Shown here one piece after another: positions 1 through 9,800 of a stretch of 64,000 nucleotides of DNA; positions within the stretch are counted from its first letter, which is position 1; every line of letters begins with the position of its first letter. The notes below the pieces were generated by a model. That model was not told where the DNA came from. It did no database searches and saw nothing but the letters and a program-made list of their open reading frames with translations. The stretch covers positions 3,823,739 through 3,887,738 of the forward strand of contig NZ_CH672376.1 of NCBI RefSeq assembly GCF_000153105.1, given 5' to 3'. The DNA comes from Blastopirellula marina DSM 3645. GTDB lineage: Bacteria > Planctomycetota > Planctomycetia > Pirellulales > Pirellulaceae. The translations under genes were made by a program, and so were the position numbers.

Positions 1-1
1 G

Positions 2-1498
2 CCTGATCGCCTCGCACGCAAGTATGCGTATCAAGTTCTGGTCGTGGATGAACTGCAGAAGTTGGGCATTGAAATTGTTTTTCTCAACCGCGCGATCGGC
101 GTCAGTCCTGAAGAAGATTTGCTGTTGCAGATGCAAGGCATGTTCGCGGAATACGAACGCGCCAAAATCATGGAACGCAGTCGTCGCGGCAAACGTCACG
201 CAGCGACGCGCGGCAGCGTAAACGTCTTGTCGGCTGCACCTTACGGCTACCGTTATATCACATGTCGGGAAGGCGTTGGCCGGGCTGCTTTTGAAATCCA
301 TGACGCGCAAGCGGCCATCGTTCGTCAGGTGTTCGAGTGGGTCGGTCGTGATCGATTATCGATCGGAGAAGTCACGCGACGGTTGACCATTTCGAATGCG
401 ACAACTGCTACTGGCAAACAGTGGTGGGATCGCACAACGGTGTGGGGAATGCTGAAAATCCCTGCATATAAGGGTTCTGCGGCGTTCGGCAAAACTCGCA
501 CCGGGCCGCGCCGAGCGCAGCTTCGCACGCAACGAGGCCGCTCGAAGGCGCCGCGCCGCACGGGATCGACTTACGACACCGAAGTGAGCGAGCAGTTGTC
601 GATCCCCGTTCCCGCGCTCGTATCGTCTGAACTGTTCGAGGTCGTGCAAGCTCAGTTGACTGAGAACCGCCAGCGCGGCAGCGAGTCACGACGCGGTGCG
701 AAGTATCTGCTGCAAGGCTTGTTGGAATGCGGCCAGTGCGGCTATGCGTTCTATGGCAAACCGGTGAGTCGCTTGAGCGCGAAAGGAAAGGTGCGTAACT
801 ACGCTTACTACCGTTGCGTCGGGACCGACGCTTATCGCTTTGGCGGCAAGCGCGTGTGTGATTGCAAGCAGGTTCGCACCGACAAGCTTGACGAAGCCGC
901 GTGGAATGATGCGTGCGAGTTGCTGCGTCATCCGAAGTTGCTTCGCAAAGAGTACGAGCGACGCCTGGCCGCGCCGCGCGATAGTAACTCGACGGTCTCG
1001 CTCAAGAAGCAAATCGCATCATCCAAGCGAAGTGTGGACCGCCTGATCGACGCCTACGCCGATGGCGTGCTAGACCGGTCCGAGTTCGATCCGCGTTTGC
1101 AGCGTGCTCGCGAGCGACTGTCGAAGCATGAAGAGCAGTTGCACGAATTGGAATCGGAATCGCGCGAACAATCGACATTGCGAGAGGCGTTGTCATGTCT
1201 GGATAGTTTCTGCGCCACGATCGGCACGAACTTGGAAGCCGCCGACTGGACGTTACGTCGCGAGATCCTGCGCACGCTGATTAACAAGGTCATGGTGGAG
1301 CCGGACCAAATCCGGATCGTCTACCGAATCAACTTCCCCCTTTTTGCGAAGAAAGCTAGCAAAGCCGGGAAGGAAAAAGTTTTGCACTTTTGTTGGAGGC
1401 GTGATGTCTCCGTTACTCTCGAATCTGTTATTGGACGAACTGGATCGCGAGCTGGAAGCTCGCGGCCTGCGATTCGTACGCTACGCCGACGACTGTAA
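2..1498 (+). CDS. Large serine recombinase, 5' end outside window
   Basis: The frame is open from base 2, so the N-terminus with the catalytic serine lies outside the window. What remains starts in the resolvase domain (EYERAKIMERSRRGKR is the typical end of that domain), continues through a Recombinase domain and a zinc beta-ribbon with CGQCG near 725-745 and a second Cys cluster (CDC) near 855-870, and ends in a charged coiled coil at about 980-1200. This is the layout of large serine integrases and transposon recombinases, which cut and rejoin DNA through a 5'-phosphoserine link. Recombinase-like sequence fades near 1390, where group II intron reverse transcriptase sequence begins in another frame. 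The last 35 or so codons are therefore read-through into the intron remnant, and the stop at 1496-1498 lies inside it. The family call is firm; whether the protein is intact is unknown. Confidence 0.88.
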   Translation, partial: PDRLARKYAYQVLVVDELQKLGIEIVFLNRAIGVSPEEDLLLQMQGMFAEYERAKIMERSRRGKRHAATRGSVNVLSAAPYGYRYITCREGVGRAAFEIHDAQAAIVRQVFEWVGRDRLSIGEVTRRLTISNATTATGKQWWDRTTVWGMLKIPAYKGSAAFGKTRTGPRRAQLRTQRGRSKAPRRTGSTYDTEVSEQLSIPVPALVSSELFEVVQAQLTENRQRGSESRRGAKYLLQGLLECGQCGYAFYGKPVSRLSAKGKVRNYAYYRCVGTDAYRFGGKRVCDCKQVRTDKLDEAAWNDACELLRHPKLLRKEYERRLAAPRDSNSTVSLKKQIASSKRSVDRLIDAYADGVLDRSEFDPRLQRARERLSKHEEQLHELESESREQSTLREALSCLDSFCATIGTNLEAADWTLRREILRTLINKVMVEPDQIRIVYRINFPLFAKKASKAGKEKVLHFCWRRDVSVTLESVIGRTGSRAGSSRPAIRTLRRRL

Positions 1499-2066
1499 CA
1501 TTTACGTCCAAAGCGAGCGTGCGGGAAAGCGGGTGCTGCAAAGCGTGACGCGTTGGTTAGACCAGAAGCTGCGGCTGAAAGTCAACCAATCGAAGAGCGC
1601 GGTGGACCGGCCACGGAAACGAAAGTTCCTGGGGTTCTCGTTCACGACGCGGCGTCAGCGGAGCATCGCTCCGTCGTCTGTGGCGAAGTTCAAGCAGCGA
1701 ATCCGACAACTGACCAAGCGCAATCGCGGGACTTCCTTCGAGCGCGTGATTCGCGAACTGCGCAGTTATCTGCTGGGCTGGCGAGGCTACTTCGGCTTCT
1801 GCCAAACTCCGTCGGTGCTGCGCGGCTTCGACAGTTGGATTCAGCGGCGCTTGCGCTGCTACGCGTGGAAACAGTGGAAGACCGGGCGACGCCGCTTCGC
1901 CCAGTTGCGGCGCCTGGGGGTGACAAAAGAAGTCGCCGCCAAGACCGCCGGCAGCCGCAAAGGCTACTGGCATTTAAGCCGCAGCCCGGCGCTGAACTGG
2001 GGGCTCAACGGAGCCCTGTTCGACTCGCTCGGCCTCCCCAGGCTCGCGCCTGTCACCAAAGTTTAA
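1395..2066 (+). pseudogene. ltrA: Group II intron reverse transcriptase/maturase, 5'-truncated
   Basis: Sequence typical of group II intron reverse transcriptases begins abruptly at GGVMSPLLSN (RT block 4) and continues to the catalytic YADD at 1482-1493, the thumb, and maturase domain X (FLGFSF, SYLLGWRGYFG, WKQWKTGRRR). RT blocks 0-3, with the first catalytic Asp, are missing, so the protein cannot be an active polymerase. The missing part is replaced by the serine recombinase, read in another frame. The expected TPQ before GGVM is absent and the join falls at about 1393. Domain X runs to a normal stop and is followed by intron RNA structure, so only the 5' side is lost. No start codon with a good ribosome site is present; expression is unlikely. 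Confidence 0.85.
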
Positions 2067-2146
2067 CCAGCCGAATCGCCGTGGTACGGACCCGTACGCC
2101 CGGTGGTGTGGGAGGGGCGGAGCCGCAAGGCTCCCCCCTATCCCGA
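2067..2146 (+). ncRNA. 3' end of a group II intron (domains V and VI)
   Basis: Right after the maturase stop the DNA folds as expected for a group II intron 3' end. A domain V-like hairpin has a lower stem ATCGCCG/CGGTGGT (about 2075-2081 with 2101-2107) and an upper stem GTACG/CGTAC closed by GACC. It is followed by a domain VI-like hairpin GGAGCC-GCAA-GGCTCC (2119-2134) with a GNRA loop. The intron probably ends at CCCGAT near 2146. The 5' ribozyme domains are not in the window. The folding was done by eye and the exact 3' boundary is inferred. Confidence 0.6.
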
Positions 2147-2241
2147 TCGCTCTGCCCGAAAAAGACGAATGCCGAAGCTCCACTGACGAATTAATCCCAG
2201 ATTCCGAAATAGCAAATGGGAATCGCGGATAGGGTAGGGAA

Positions 2242-2516
2242 ATGGACAGCTACCTTCATTGGCAGGAGATGGCGCCGCTAAAATCCATGAAGTTCAGTAT
2301 GAGAGTTTGGTCGAATCACAAGAGGCGGAAAGTCGACGTCTTATTGAATTTTGCGGATTGACCTGGGATGACGCCTGCCTTCAATTCAACCAGTCCGAGC
2401 GAACCGTACAAACGCCCAGCAAATGGCAAGTTCGGCGACCGGTCTATCAGTCCTCGATTGGAGCCTGGCGACGCTACGAAAAGCATCTTGGGCCGCTATT
2501 CGAGATTCTGAGCTAG
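2242..2516 (+). pseudogene. Sulfotransferase C-terminal remnant, frameshifted
   Basis: The last 75 or so codons read as the end of a bacterial sulfotransferase of the type often fused to TPR repeats: a YESLV motif, then RRLIEFCGL.W, a WQVRRPVY segment that would contribute to PAPS binding, and a WRRYEKHLGPL tail. Upstream, MDSYLHWQEMAPLK in a second frame looks like the preceding segment of the same protein, with a frame change near 2275. The N-terminal PAPS-binding half is absent. The fragment sits between the group II intron end and the DUF1559 block, consistent with a host gene destroyed by mobile-element traffic. It differs from the intact sulfotransferase at 26216. Confidence 0.65.
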
Positions 2517-2687
2517 CCGTAGAGGGATACGTTCTCCTTGGCACCCTCGATCACAACTCCGTGCGTTTTTTGGAGAATCTTGAGAGAGAAAAAATTGTGG
2601 AAGTTCAGCCGCTTCTGTGCACATTCGAACTTCCTTATTGGGCTGGCCCTATCCTGCTTATCCGCGTCTCTGACCGCATCTTCGAAT

Positions 2688-2909
2688 CTAGCGCGATGAC
2701 TTCTTCGCCTCTTCCTGCATCTTTTTCCAGTTTTCGCGATCTCGTGCTTCCGATCTTTGGAACGATTCCTTCATTTGCTCCGGCGTGGCGGCTTTTTGCC
2801 GTGGCGGAAAGAGCGTGGCGCCTAGTCGCCAAAATCCCAAGGCGCCCAAGAGAAGCACGAGAGCCACAGCGCCCCCTGTAAGCAGTCCGCGGAGCGTATT
2901 AAAACTCAA
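2688..2909 (-). CDS. Small single-pass membrane protein downstream of DUF1559
   Basis: A 73-residue protein begins at TTG 2909, preceded at good distance by AAGGAG, and overlaps the end of the DUF1559 gene by about 11 bases, so it is probably translationally coupled to it. It has one hydrophobic segment (LLTGGAVALVLLLGALGFW) followed by a charged tail rich in Lys, Glu and Arg (MKESFQRSEARDRENWKKMQ). Longer readings from further upstream would run inside the DUF1559 coding region and are less likely. No family is recognised. The topology suggests an inner-membrane anchor with a helical hydrophilic domain. Small membrane genes following a DUF1559 gene are common in planctomycetes, from general knowledge, but their role is unknown. 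Confidence 0.6.
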   Translation of the reverse strand: MSFNTLRGLLTGGAVALVLLLGALGFWRLGATLFPPRQKAATPEQMKESFQRSEARDRENWKKMQEEAKKSSR

Positions 2910-3918
2910 CGACTTCTCCTTCGGCTCGCGACGCCAGCGATTTGAACAAACGCCCCGCCTCATTGGGATTCACTTCGCCGCGCGATGGCGCCGCGGTCCC
3001 TTCGGGATATTGATAACCGGGCTCAGCGTCCCGATTGATCTCTTCCGAGATAAATCGGGCGGACCCGTCAGCGAGGGCGAACATCGCGCCACCGGGATGA
3101 TCGGAGCGAAACGAATTTCCATAACTCGCCCAGACCGGAAGGTCTCCGCCGTCGTTGGGAAGTTTTCCGCCGTAATGATTATTTAGGCGATTGGTGGCGA
3201 GCAATGCGAACGAACCATAGGTACCTGGCCAAGTCTCATACCCTGATTCTCCGATCGGCGTCTTTGTGGCATAGTCAATGACGCGTCCCCAGCGCTCACC
3301 CACGGCTAGCGTGTTGGAAAGGCCGTCGGTGATATCGGCGAAGCGAATCGTACGCCCACCGCCTCGCGTCGAACAATTGAGGGAAGAATCAATAATCCCG
3401 TTGAAGTACATTTTGTCGGCGGGAAAATAGACGCAATAATAGCTGGAGGCGGAGGTTCCGTTGCACCAGTATCCCCAGGCGTAGTTATTGCTACCGCAGT
3501 TGAGTCCGTAAGAACAATAAGTATCGTCGGCTCCAACGGGGGACGAATCGGAAGGACAGACGTACATCGGGATCGACTGGGTTCGGATATCGGGATTTTC
3601 GTCGAACCCCGGCTGCTCAAGAAAAGGTAATAGAAGCGCTAGGGGAGATCTCGCCTCTGTGCATCCCGGCACGCTGGTCGGCGGTCCAAATTTAAACCGA
3701 TGCGGCAGCATGCCGTACGTGTCGTGAAAATTGTGGATCGCAAGCCCCATCTGCTTCATATTGTTGCGGCACTGCACTTGCCTGGCAGCTTCACGGGCTT
3801 GCTGCACGGCGGGGAGTAATAACCCCAATAAAATGCCGATAATTGCAATGACGACGAGAAGCTCAACTAACGTAAAGCCGCGAGGCACTTGTGCTCTACG
3901 AAGCGCAATAAACGACAT
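2899..3918 (-). CDS. DUF1559 pseudopilin-like secreted protein
   Basis: This 339-residue protein starts with a class III (prepilin) leader: [18 protein letters not shown] at residues about 13-30, then [28 protein letters not shown], typical of the planctomycete DUF1559 (SBP_bac_10) family. Near the C-terminus HPGGAMFALADG is the H-X9-DG motif seen in this family. The leader should be cut after Gly by a prepilin peptidase, leaving a helix that could assemble into a pseudopilus or stay in the inner membrane. The function of these highly amplified proteins is unknown. It is followed by the overlapping small membrane gene and has about 215 bp of non-coding DNA upstream. Confidence 0.93.
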   Translation of the reverse strand: MSFIALRRAQVPRGFTLVELLVVIAIIGILLGLLLPAVQQAREAARQVQCRNNMKQMGLAIHNFHDTYGMLPHRFKFGPPTSVPGCTEARSPLALLLPFLEQPGFDENPDIRTQSIPMYVCPSDSSPVGADDTYCSYGLNCGSNNYAWGYWCNGTSASSYYCVYFPADKMYFNGIIDSSLNCSTRGGGRTIRFADITDGLSNTLAVGERWGRVIDYATKTPIGESGYETWPGTYGSFALLATNRLNNHYGGKLPNDGGDLPVWASYGNSFRSDHPGGAMFALADGSARFISEEINRDAEPGYQYPEGTAAPSRGEVNPNEAGRLFKSLASRAEGEVVEF

Positions 3919-4135
3919 TGTCTGAACCTACTGATTGAAAGGGAACGCAACGTTGGAGTCGAATCACTTTCCCCCTTGCGCACAAAAAAGCTTCGCACTT
4001 CTGGCGATGAAAATGAAAGATGGCATCCGTGCCAGACCGTCGTCTCCGTTCGTCGCTCGCCCTGAGGAAGCGGGGCGAGAAGCAACCAACATCGCCGTCA
4101 CGAGAACGGCGAGTATTCCGAAGCCTATTGTAGAA

Positions 4136-4936
4136 TCAACAGGCGGCAAGTTCCGTCGCTGCAGCGTCGCGACGACGCCGCATGCACCATGCAGCCGCGG
4201 GGACAATTCCCAACAGCAGCGCCAAGCTACCCGGCTCGGGAGTCGCCGAGACCTGATCCGATTGGTCCAGACGCAAAGTGTAAAGCTGCGCGTGCTGTAC
4301 GCCGGTGAAACTAACGGCGAAATCGGCAATAGTTCCAACAATCCCACTAAGATCCCAAGTCAACAAATAGGTGTTGATAAACACATCTTCTGGGCCAGTG
4401 GGCATTTCGACCGTGCCGTTATAGAATTGCTCAAGTAAACTGGAAGTTGTTGGCGCAACGCTCTGCGCTCCTCCATTGTAACTAAGCGTCGGCAAAACTT
4501 CGTTGTAGAAGTCGTAAGTCCAAGCTTCACCAATCTGAATTTGCAGCGATACCGTTTGCAAATTGGAAATGGGCGTCGCGTCAGCAACGGCCAATGTGCC
4601 GCCATTGTTGTTGATATCTCCGCTAAATCCGCCGTAGTAAATGCTGCCACTGGCAGGATAGGGGCCGCCCCCAGTTCCGTTGGCGGTCTTATTGAGCGTT
4701 GCGTCACCACCAAGGTCAGAACCGATTGGATTTGGCCAAGCGCCTGATCCAGGAAAGCCTGGATATCCAGGGCTACCTGCGATCGTCAAACTATTATTGG
4801 TCCACTCGTCATACTGTGTGTTTCCACTCAGTCCTGGATCGATCAAGGACATCGCTGCAAAAGCATTCACGGCAAGAGCACATGGTATCGCCACTACCGC
4901 CAATAGGAGCCGTAAGCTCCAATTTATTTTCGACAT
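4136..4936 (-). CDS. PEP-CTERM sorting-domain exported protein
   Basis: The protein has 266 residues. An N-terminal signal peptide (LLLAVVAIPCALAVNAFA, cut near residue 27) is followed by a Gly/Ser/Asn-rich extracytoplasmic part with no recognised domain. The C-terminus is a PEP-CTERM signal: TPEPGSLALLLG, a hydrophobic stretch, then RRRR. PEP-CTERM proteins are thought to be cut and passed on by an exosortase; one is encoded at 11953. The body is rich in small and polar residues, typical of surface or matrix proteins made with exopolysaccharide. It stands alone between the two DUF1559 units with about 200 bp of non-coding DNA on each side, so it is probably monocistronic. Confidence 0.9.
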   Translation of the reverse strand: MSKINWSLRLLLAVVAIPCALAVNAFAAMSLIDPGLSGNTQYDEWTNNSLTIAGSPGYPGFPGSGAWPNPIGSDLGGDATLNKTANGTGGGPYPASGSIYYGGFSGDINNNGGTLAVADATPISNLQTVSLQIQIGEAWTYDFYNEVLPTLSYNGGAQSVAPTTSSLLEQFYNGTVEMPTGPEDVFINTYLLTWDLSGIVGTIADFAVSFTGVQHAQLYTLRLDQSDQVSATPEPGSLALLLGIVPAAAWCMRRRRDAAATELAAC

Positions 4937-5154
4937 AAACTATTTCTCCAATAGATGAGGACCAACCGATGCACAACCTTGTTGTAAAGACTCTCAGCGG
5001 TCCGCAATGTGACATGAATAACAAGGCTGGCTGGCCCGCCGGGCTTGGCGCTCACTAGCTGGCGAAAATCAAACGTGGAACGATTCACCTCCTTTCCAGT
5101 TGCCAATCGAAGTCGCTTGGCGATCGCAAAGCAACGCCGGCAAAAACTTGCCTT

Positions 5155-5595
5155 CTAATCCCATTTGGTATCAAAGTTGAACGGCGGATTATCTCCATTT
5201 AGGACTTCCACCGTGATTTGTGAGTCTCGATTGAACTTGGGCGCGATCATCTTGTGCGGCTCTCGGGCACGCCGATGCATCTCTTCAGGCGACGCTCCCT
5301 CAATCATGGCGATAACATCCGGCGGCGTGGATTCGATCTTGACGAGAAATTTGCCCGGCCAAGGACCAATATTTTTCTTCGTAACGAATTGACCATCGCG
5401 AATTTCCGCCGTGGCCGTAGGCCCCGCCGTTCCTTGCATCGGTTGAAAAATGATCAAGCCCCGCGCCAACGGCTTTCCATTCACCGTCACTGTGCCGCTG
5501 ATGACTTGACCGTTGATTGGAGTTGCAGACCCGCAACCGATACCGTTTAGCGCAAACGCTATCACAAAAACCAGGATCAGTCTTGAAGGAATCAT
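5155..5595 (-). CDS. Carboxypeptidase-regulatory-like lipoprotein
   Basis: ATG 5595 was chosen because it gives a clean lipoprotein signal (MIPSRLILVFVIAFALNGIGC, lipobox Cys near residue 21). A longer reading would add about 18 residues that overlap the upstream DUF1559 gene. The 146-residue product has GTVTVNGKPLARGLIIFQP, the start of an Ig-like fold of the carboxypeptidase regulatory-like type found in many small planctomycete lipoproteins. It lies 28 bp behind the DUF1559 gene at 5624, so the two are probably one transcript. An equivalent pair occurs at 50666-52155. The function is unknown; a periplasmic partner for the pseudopilin-like protein is a guess. Confidence 0.82.
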   Translation of the reverse strand: MIPSRLILVFVIAFALNGIGCGSATPINGQVISGTVTVNGKPLARGLIIFQPMQGTAGPTATAEIRDGQFVTKKNIGPWPGKFLVKIESTPPDVIAMIEGASPEEMHRRAREPHKMIAPKFNRDSQITVEVLNGDNPPFNFDTKWD

Positions 5596-5623
5596 TAAAT
5601 CAACCAGTCGACTAATTTGAAGT

Positions 5624-6526
5624 TCATTGTACGATCGGATTGCCGTCACCTCGCGCCGTCAGATTATCGAGGGTCGTTTCGTCGATCGAAGTGTGAATTA
5701 GATGGACGGAACCATCGCAATAAACGAAATTCACTCCTCCAGGATGGGGCCCTCGGAAGGTTTCAAGCGTACTTGTATCACTAGCAGTGCTTAGCTCTCG
5801 AGCGTTGAATACTCCCGAAGTCGACGCCGTCGAATGGCTTGGGTAACCCGTCGTCCACTGAGTTAATCCGCCTTGATTTGCCCCTGTTGCGGGATCCTCT
5901 AGATTATTGATTTGATGCCCAAGCTCACCGATCAAAAACGTATTCGACAATCCATCCTGCGATTGCACATTGTCAATCGACGTTTCCTTTACTTTGATGT
6001 CAACCGGACGCCCCCAGAACCCACTCATCAAGTTCAAGTAGTCGACAATTGCTCCGTTGTTGTCGTTATAACGATAGTAAAGCGTACCTGTTGATAGTGC
6101 GTAGCTGCTTGGCGGCAAAGCCGTGCAACCTGGGGGCACGTCATCTGATGGACAAGTGTAAACTGCAAGCGGCTTAGCGAGCGTATCGGCTCGGAGTTGA
6201 CCGCCCTGCAGAATTATCTCGAATATGGCCGCTTGCTCTAGGAAGGGAAGAATCGACCCGAAAGCCGTTTGTCCGCTACCGAAGCCAATTGCTTTGAATG
6301 CCGCCGGAGGGAATCGACCGTACGTATCGTTATACATATGCACCGCCAGCCCCATCTGCTTCAGGTTATTGCTGCACTCCATTCTTCGCGCAGCTTCGCG
6401 CGCTTGTTGAACGGCAGGCAGGAGCACGCCAACCAGAATTCCGATAATGGCGATTACCACAAGCAACTCCACCAATGTGAAGCCTTGTCGCTCGCTTGTT
6501 CTACTTAATGACGTACGCATGCTCAT
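5624..6526 (-). CDS. DUF1559 pseudopilin-like secreted protein
   Basis: ATG 6526 is taken as the start, with a TGAGG ribosome site a suitable distance upstream, giving about 300 residues. The prepilin leader [18 protein letters not shown] lies at residues about 14-31, followed by [22 protein letters not shown]. The C-terminal [12 protein letters not shown] is the H-X9-DG motif. The central part has scattered Tyr, Asn and Gly and is probably the periplasmic globular domain. It is first in a likely two-gene unit with the lipoprotein at 5155, and 364 bp of non-coding DNA upstream should carry its promoter. The family is certain; its biological role is unknown. Confidence 0.93.
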   Translation of the reverse strand: MSMRTSLSRTSERQGFTLVELLVVIAIIGILVGVLLPAVQQAREAARRMECSNNLKQMGLAVHMYNDTYGRFPPAAFKAIGFGSGQTAFGSILPFLEQAAIFEIILQGGQLRADTLAKPLAVYTCPSDDVPPGCTALPPSSYALSTGTLYYRYNDNNGAIVDYLNLMSGFWGRPVDIKVKETSIDNVQSQDGLSNTFLIGELGHQINNLEDPATGANQGGLTQWTTGYPSHSTASTSGVFNARELSTASDTSTLETFRGPHPGGVNFVYCDGSVHLIHTSIDETTLDNLTARGDGNPIVQ

Positions 6527-6890
6527 TGGCGTTTGCCTCAGTTGCGCCCTTCCCAATGGCCTAGGAAAGCTCGTATCGATCGAAGCCGGAATCGATTCAG
6601 CAACCTTCTTCGATTCTCGGTTGCTTTAACTTGTCACTCCGGATGGAGGACAGTCGAAGCTTATCGCTTCGCGGGAACTTGTAGCGGGCCAAGGTAGGAA
6701 TCGAGAAATCGATGGTTTAATCGAAAACTCTCGACAGATTTTCGCGATTTAGAGTGCTGGCGGATCGCTGGCAAAGAAACTGAGATTTCATCTCAATATG
6801 TGCTCGATTGTAAAGAAGCTTCAACTCACATGCAAGGGACAATGTACGATATTCTTCGCTTCCGAAGTTCGCTGGAAATGTCGCAGATAT
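6527..6890. other. Non-coding gap upstream of DUF1559 unit
   Basis: This 364-bp stretch between the DUF1559 start and the TPR gene stop has no supported gene. It should hold the promoter of the DUF1559/lipoprotein pair and the 3' end of the TPR transcript. The only structure seen is a short TGAGAT-TTC-ATCTCA hairpin at 6781-6795 without a T-run. Confidence 0.5.
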
Positions 6891-9800
6891 TTATTGTGCC
6901 ACTGAACCGTTCGCTGTTTCGTTGAGCCGACGCAGTTGCTGATAAGCAGGCAGTTCCAACGGGTGCACTTGGGCGGACAGGAGGCCGAGTCGTTCCGCTT
7001 CTTGGAAAGCTCGTTTGGCCTCCTCTTCCTGTCGCTGTGCGTGATGTGCCCAGGCCAGGTGGAACAGGTTGGCCGCCGATTTCCGGTAAGCGACTGACCG
7101 CTCCGCCTCGGCGACCGCCTCTGGATATTGCCCCAGGGCGATCAGCGCCATCGCTCGAGTGTCAAGAAAGTTGACGTTCGATCCGGCCAACTCAATCGCC
7201 TTATCGATCTGCTGCAGCGACTCCTTCGCCGATGCTCCCTGCATGGCCAATAGCGCCGCCAAGTTGTTTAAAATCAGCACATTTTTTTCGTCTTTCGCCA
7301 AAACTTCGCGATAGACATCAATCGCAGCCGAGATCTGACCGAGGCGCCCCTTCAGGTCAGCCTGCAATAACGTCAGTTCCAACGAATTGGAATTACCTGC
7401 GATGATTTTCTCCAGCGTCTCGTCCAACTGACGCAACTGCGGATCGCTGGCGAGCCCGGAGGAGGCGATCGTACTGCCAATCACCGCCAATTGCCCAGGA
7501 GATGCACCGGAGGGGGAATCTTGCAGCCAATGTAGCGCAACGTCGACGTCTCCACGACGGGCCGCCTGCAACGCGAGCAGCGATTGGTTTTTGGGCGTTT
7601 CGCCGAGCGTCTCGCGCCAGAGCGTCTGGGAGAGATCGGTCAAACGACGGATCAACTCGGCGTCGGCGCCCTGATGCCGCAGTCTGGCAGCAAACTCGTC
7701 AAGCAAGGAAGCCGTAGCGAACTTCCAGCGTTTCTCGGCAGTTTCATCTATGGCGTCCTCCGGCGGCTTCGCCGCAAAATCGGTCAGCGATTTCGTCACG
7801 TCAACGTATGCGTCGCGATGTAAATAGAGCGACGCCTCGACGCGAATCGTGGCGATGTCGCCGGGGGAGAGTCGCTTCAGACGGTTCAACCAGACCTCCG
7901 CTTCGCTGGTCTGTTCGCGTTGAATGAGTTCCTGAATAAAACGTCGCAAGAACAGTTGATTCTCCGGCGCTGCTGCGATCAAATCGCGCATCAAGGCGTC
8001 CGCTTTTTCAAAGTTGGAATCCATGAAATAGAAGTCCGCGAGAAGATAACGCTCATCCAGCGACAGCGTTCTTTCCCCCCTGGCTACTTCGAGGATGGAG
8101 ATCGCTTCCTTTCGTGACTGGGGATCTTGCGCCGAAGCCAGGACGCGAGCCATGGCGAACTGGTCGGCGGCTTCGTTCCCTTCCGTCAGATTGGTCTGCA
8201 ACAGCGTCTTGGCCTCGTCGATACCGGAGCGTTTCCCAGAGGCCGCCGCCAAGGAGGCTAGATTTCTTCGTCCCCATCGCTGTTGCTCCTTTGTCGCTGC
8301 AGCGAGGTCCACCAGTTTCTCAAGGAGTCTCTGCGCCTCTTCTCGCCGGCCGACATGAAGTTCGAATTGGATCGCTGCCTGCAGTGCCTCCGCACTATTG
8401 GGATTCTCGTTCAGCAGTTTTGAGAACTGTACTTCGGCCGACTCCGCTCCTTCGAGCGCCAAGTGGGCTTGAGCGATGACGATCGACAGCGGCAGCGATT
8501 TTACCGCGGCATTTGCTTTATCGACGGCTTCTTGGAATGCCTCTTTTTTTCCAGTCGCTTGCAACAGTTTGATTTTGGCGATCCAAGCGTCCGACTGCTC
8601 GGGAGCAAGTTCAATCGCTCGCTCGACTTCTTGACGGGCTTCGTCAATCTGACCATTTCGCGCCAGCGACTGTCCCAACCAGAGATGTTCCTGGACGCCG
8701 TCCGAGTTCTTTACTAACTCCCGCCCTTGCTTGATCGCATCGGCGTAATTGCCCTGACGCAAATCATGCTCCGCGATAATTCGTTTCATCGCATCGGTCT
8801 GCGGGATTCCTTCCTGCCGCAATTGAGCGACGACCCGCTGCAGTTCTGACGATTTCTGCTCGTGCAGGAGAACCGCTAACAATCGCTCGACGACGCTCGC
8901 TTCGCGTTCGCCGGCATCAAACGCCTCTAGATAATATACCGCGGCTTGGGGTATTTTTCCCTTGCTCTCGCTGATCCGGCCGAGCAACAAGGGGATTTGC
9001 CGCAGCGTCGACAATTCTTTGTGGGCCCCGAGGAGCAGCGTTTCGGCCTGATCCAACAGTGCAGGACTGTTCTCCTTGCTCGACTTCATCGACAGACGAA
9101 GGGCTTCGCCATATTTCCAGTAGGGTCCGTCTCCATCGATGGATTTGACGTCGCGCAGCGCCGCTTCCATCGCGTCCAAGTCTTTCTGCCGAAAAGCGAG
9201 ATCGAACAGGGAAAGTCGAAGCATCAAATTGCTGGGCGCCAATTGCCCAGCGGCCTGAAAAAGCTGCTGCGCTTCGTCGACGCCACCGATTCGTCGAAAC
9301 GTATCGCCAATTCCGACCAGTAACTCGACCTTTTCGCGCAAGTCATAGCCATCCGGCGCGACCGCCAACTGCAGCAATCGCTCACGGCTTTCCATCTCAT
9401 CTCGGGCAGCCAACACCCGAGCTTGCATCAATCGTAGCGGCAAAGGACTGCCGATCGCTTTCTCGGCGTCGGCAAGCAATAAGTCGACCTCGTCCCATTG
9501 TTCGGTTCGCATCGATAGAAGAATGGAACTGAGCCACAGCTCTTGATGCTGGGGATGGGCTGCCCTTGCCTGCCTCAATACGTCCTGCGCCAATTCGAGT
9601 TCATTCTGCCGCAGGTAAGCTTGCGCCTTCAAAATCCGAATTAGAGGATCATCCCCTTCCTTCAGTTGCTGATCGATCTTGCGATGGACGGCTTCCCAGT
9701 CGCGATCTGCGACGGCGCGCCCCGCCATGGAGTCGATCATCTGAATAATCTCCACCGTCGCCTTCTTTTGTTCCGTTTTGGAAGCCGACGCAACGCGCCG

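Noticed and set aside
1553-2194. Plus-strand frame across the group II intron RT
   Set aside because: Out of frame with RT motifs and rich in Ala/Arg as expected from a shadow.
2423-2881. Plus-strand frame of 152 codons opposite the small membrane gene
   Set aside because: It overlaps the sulfotransferase remnant and the coding minus strand, with no recognisable motif.
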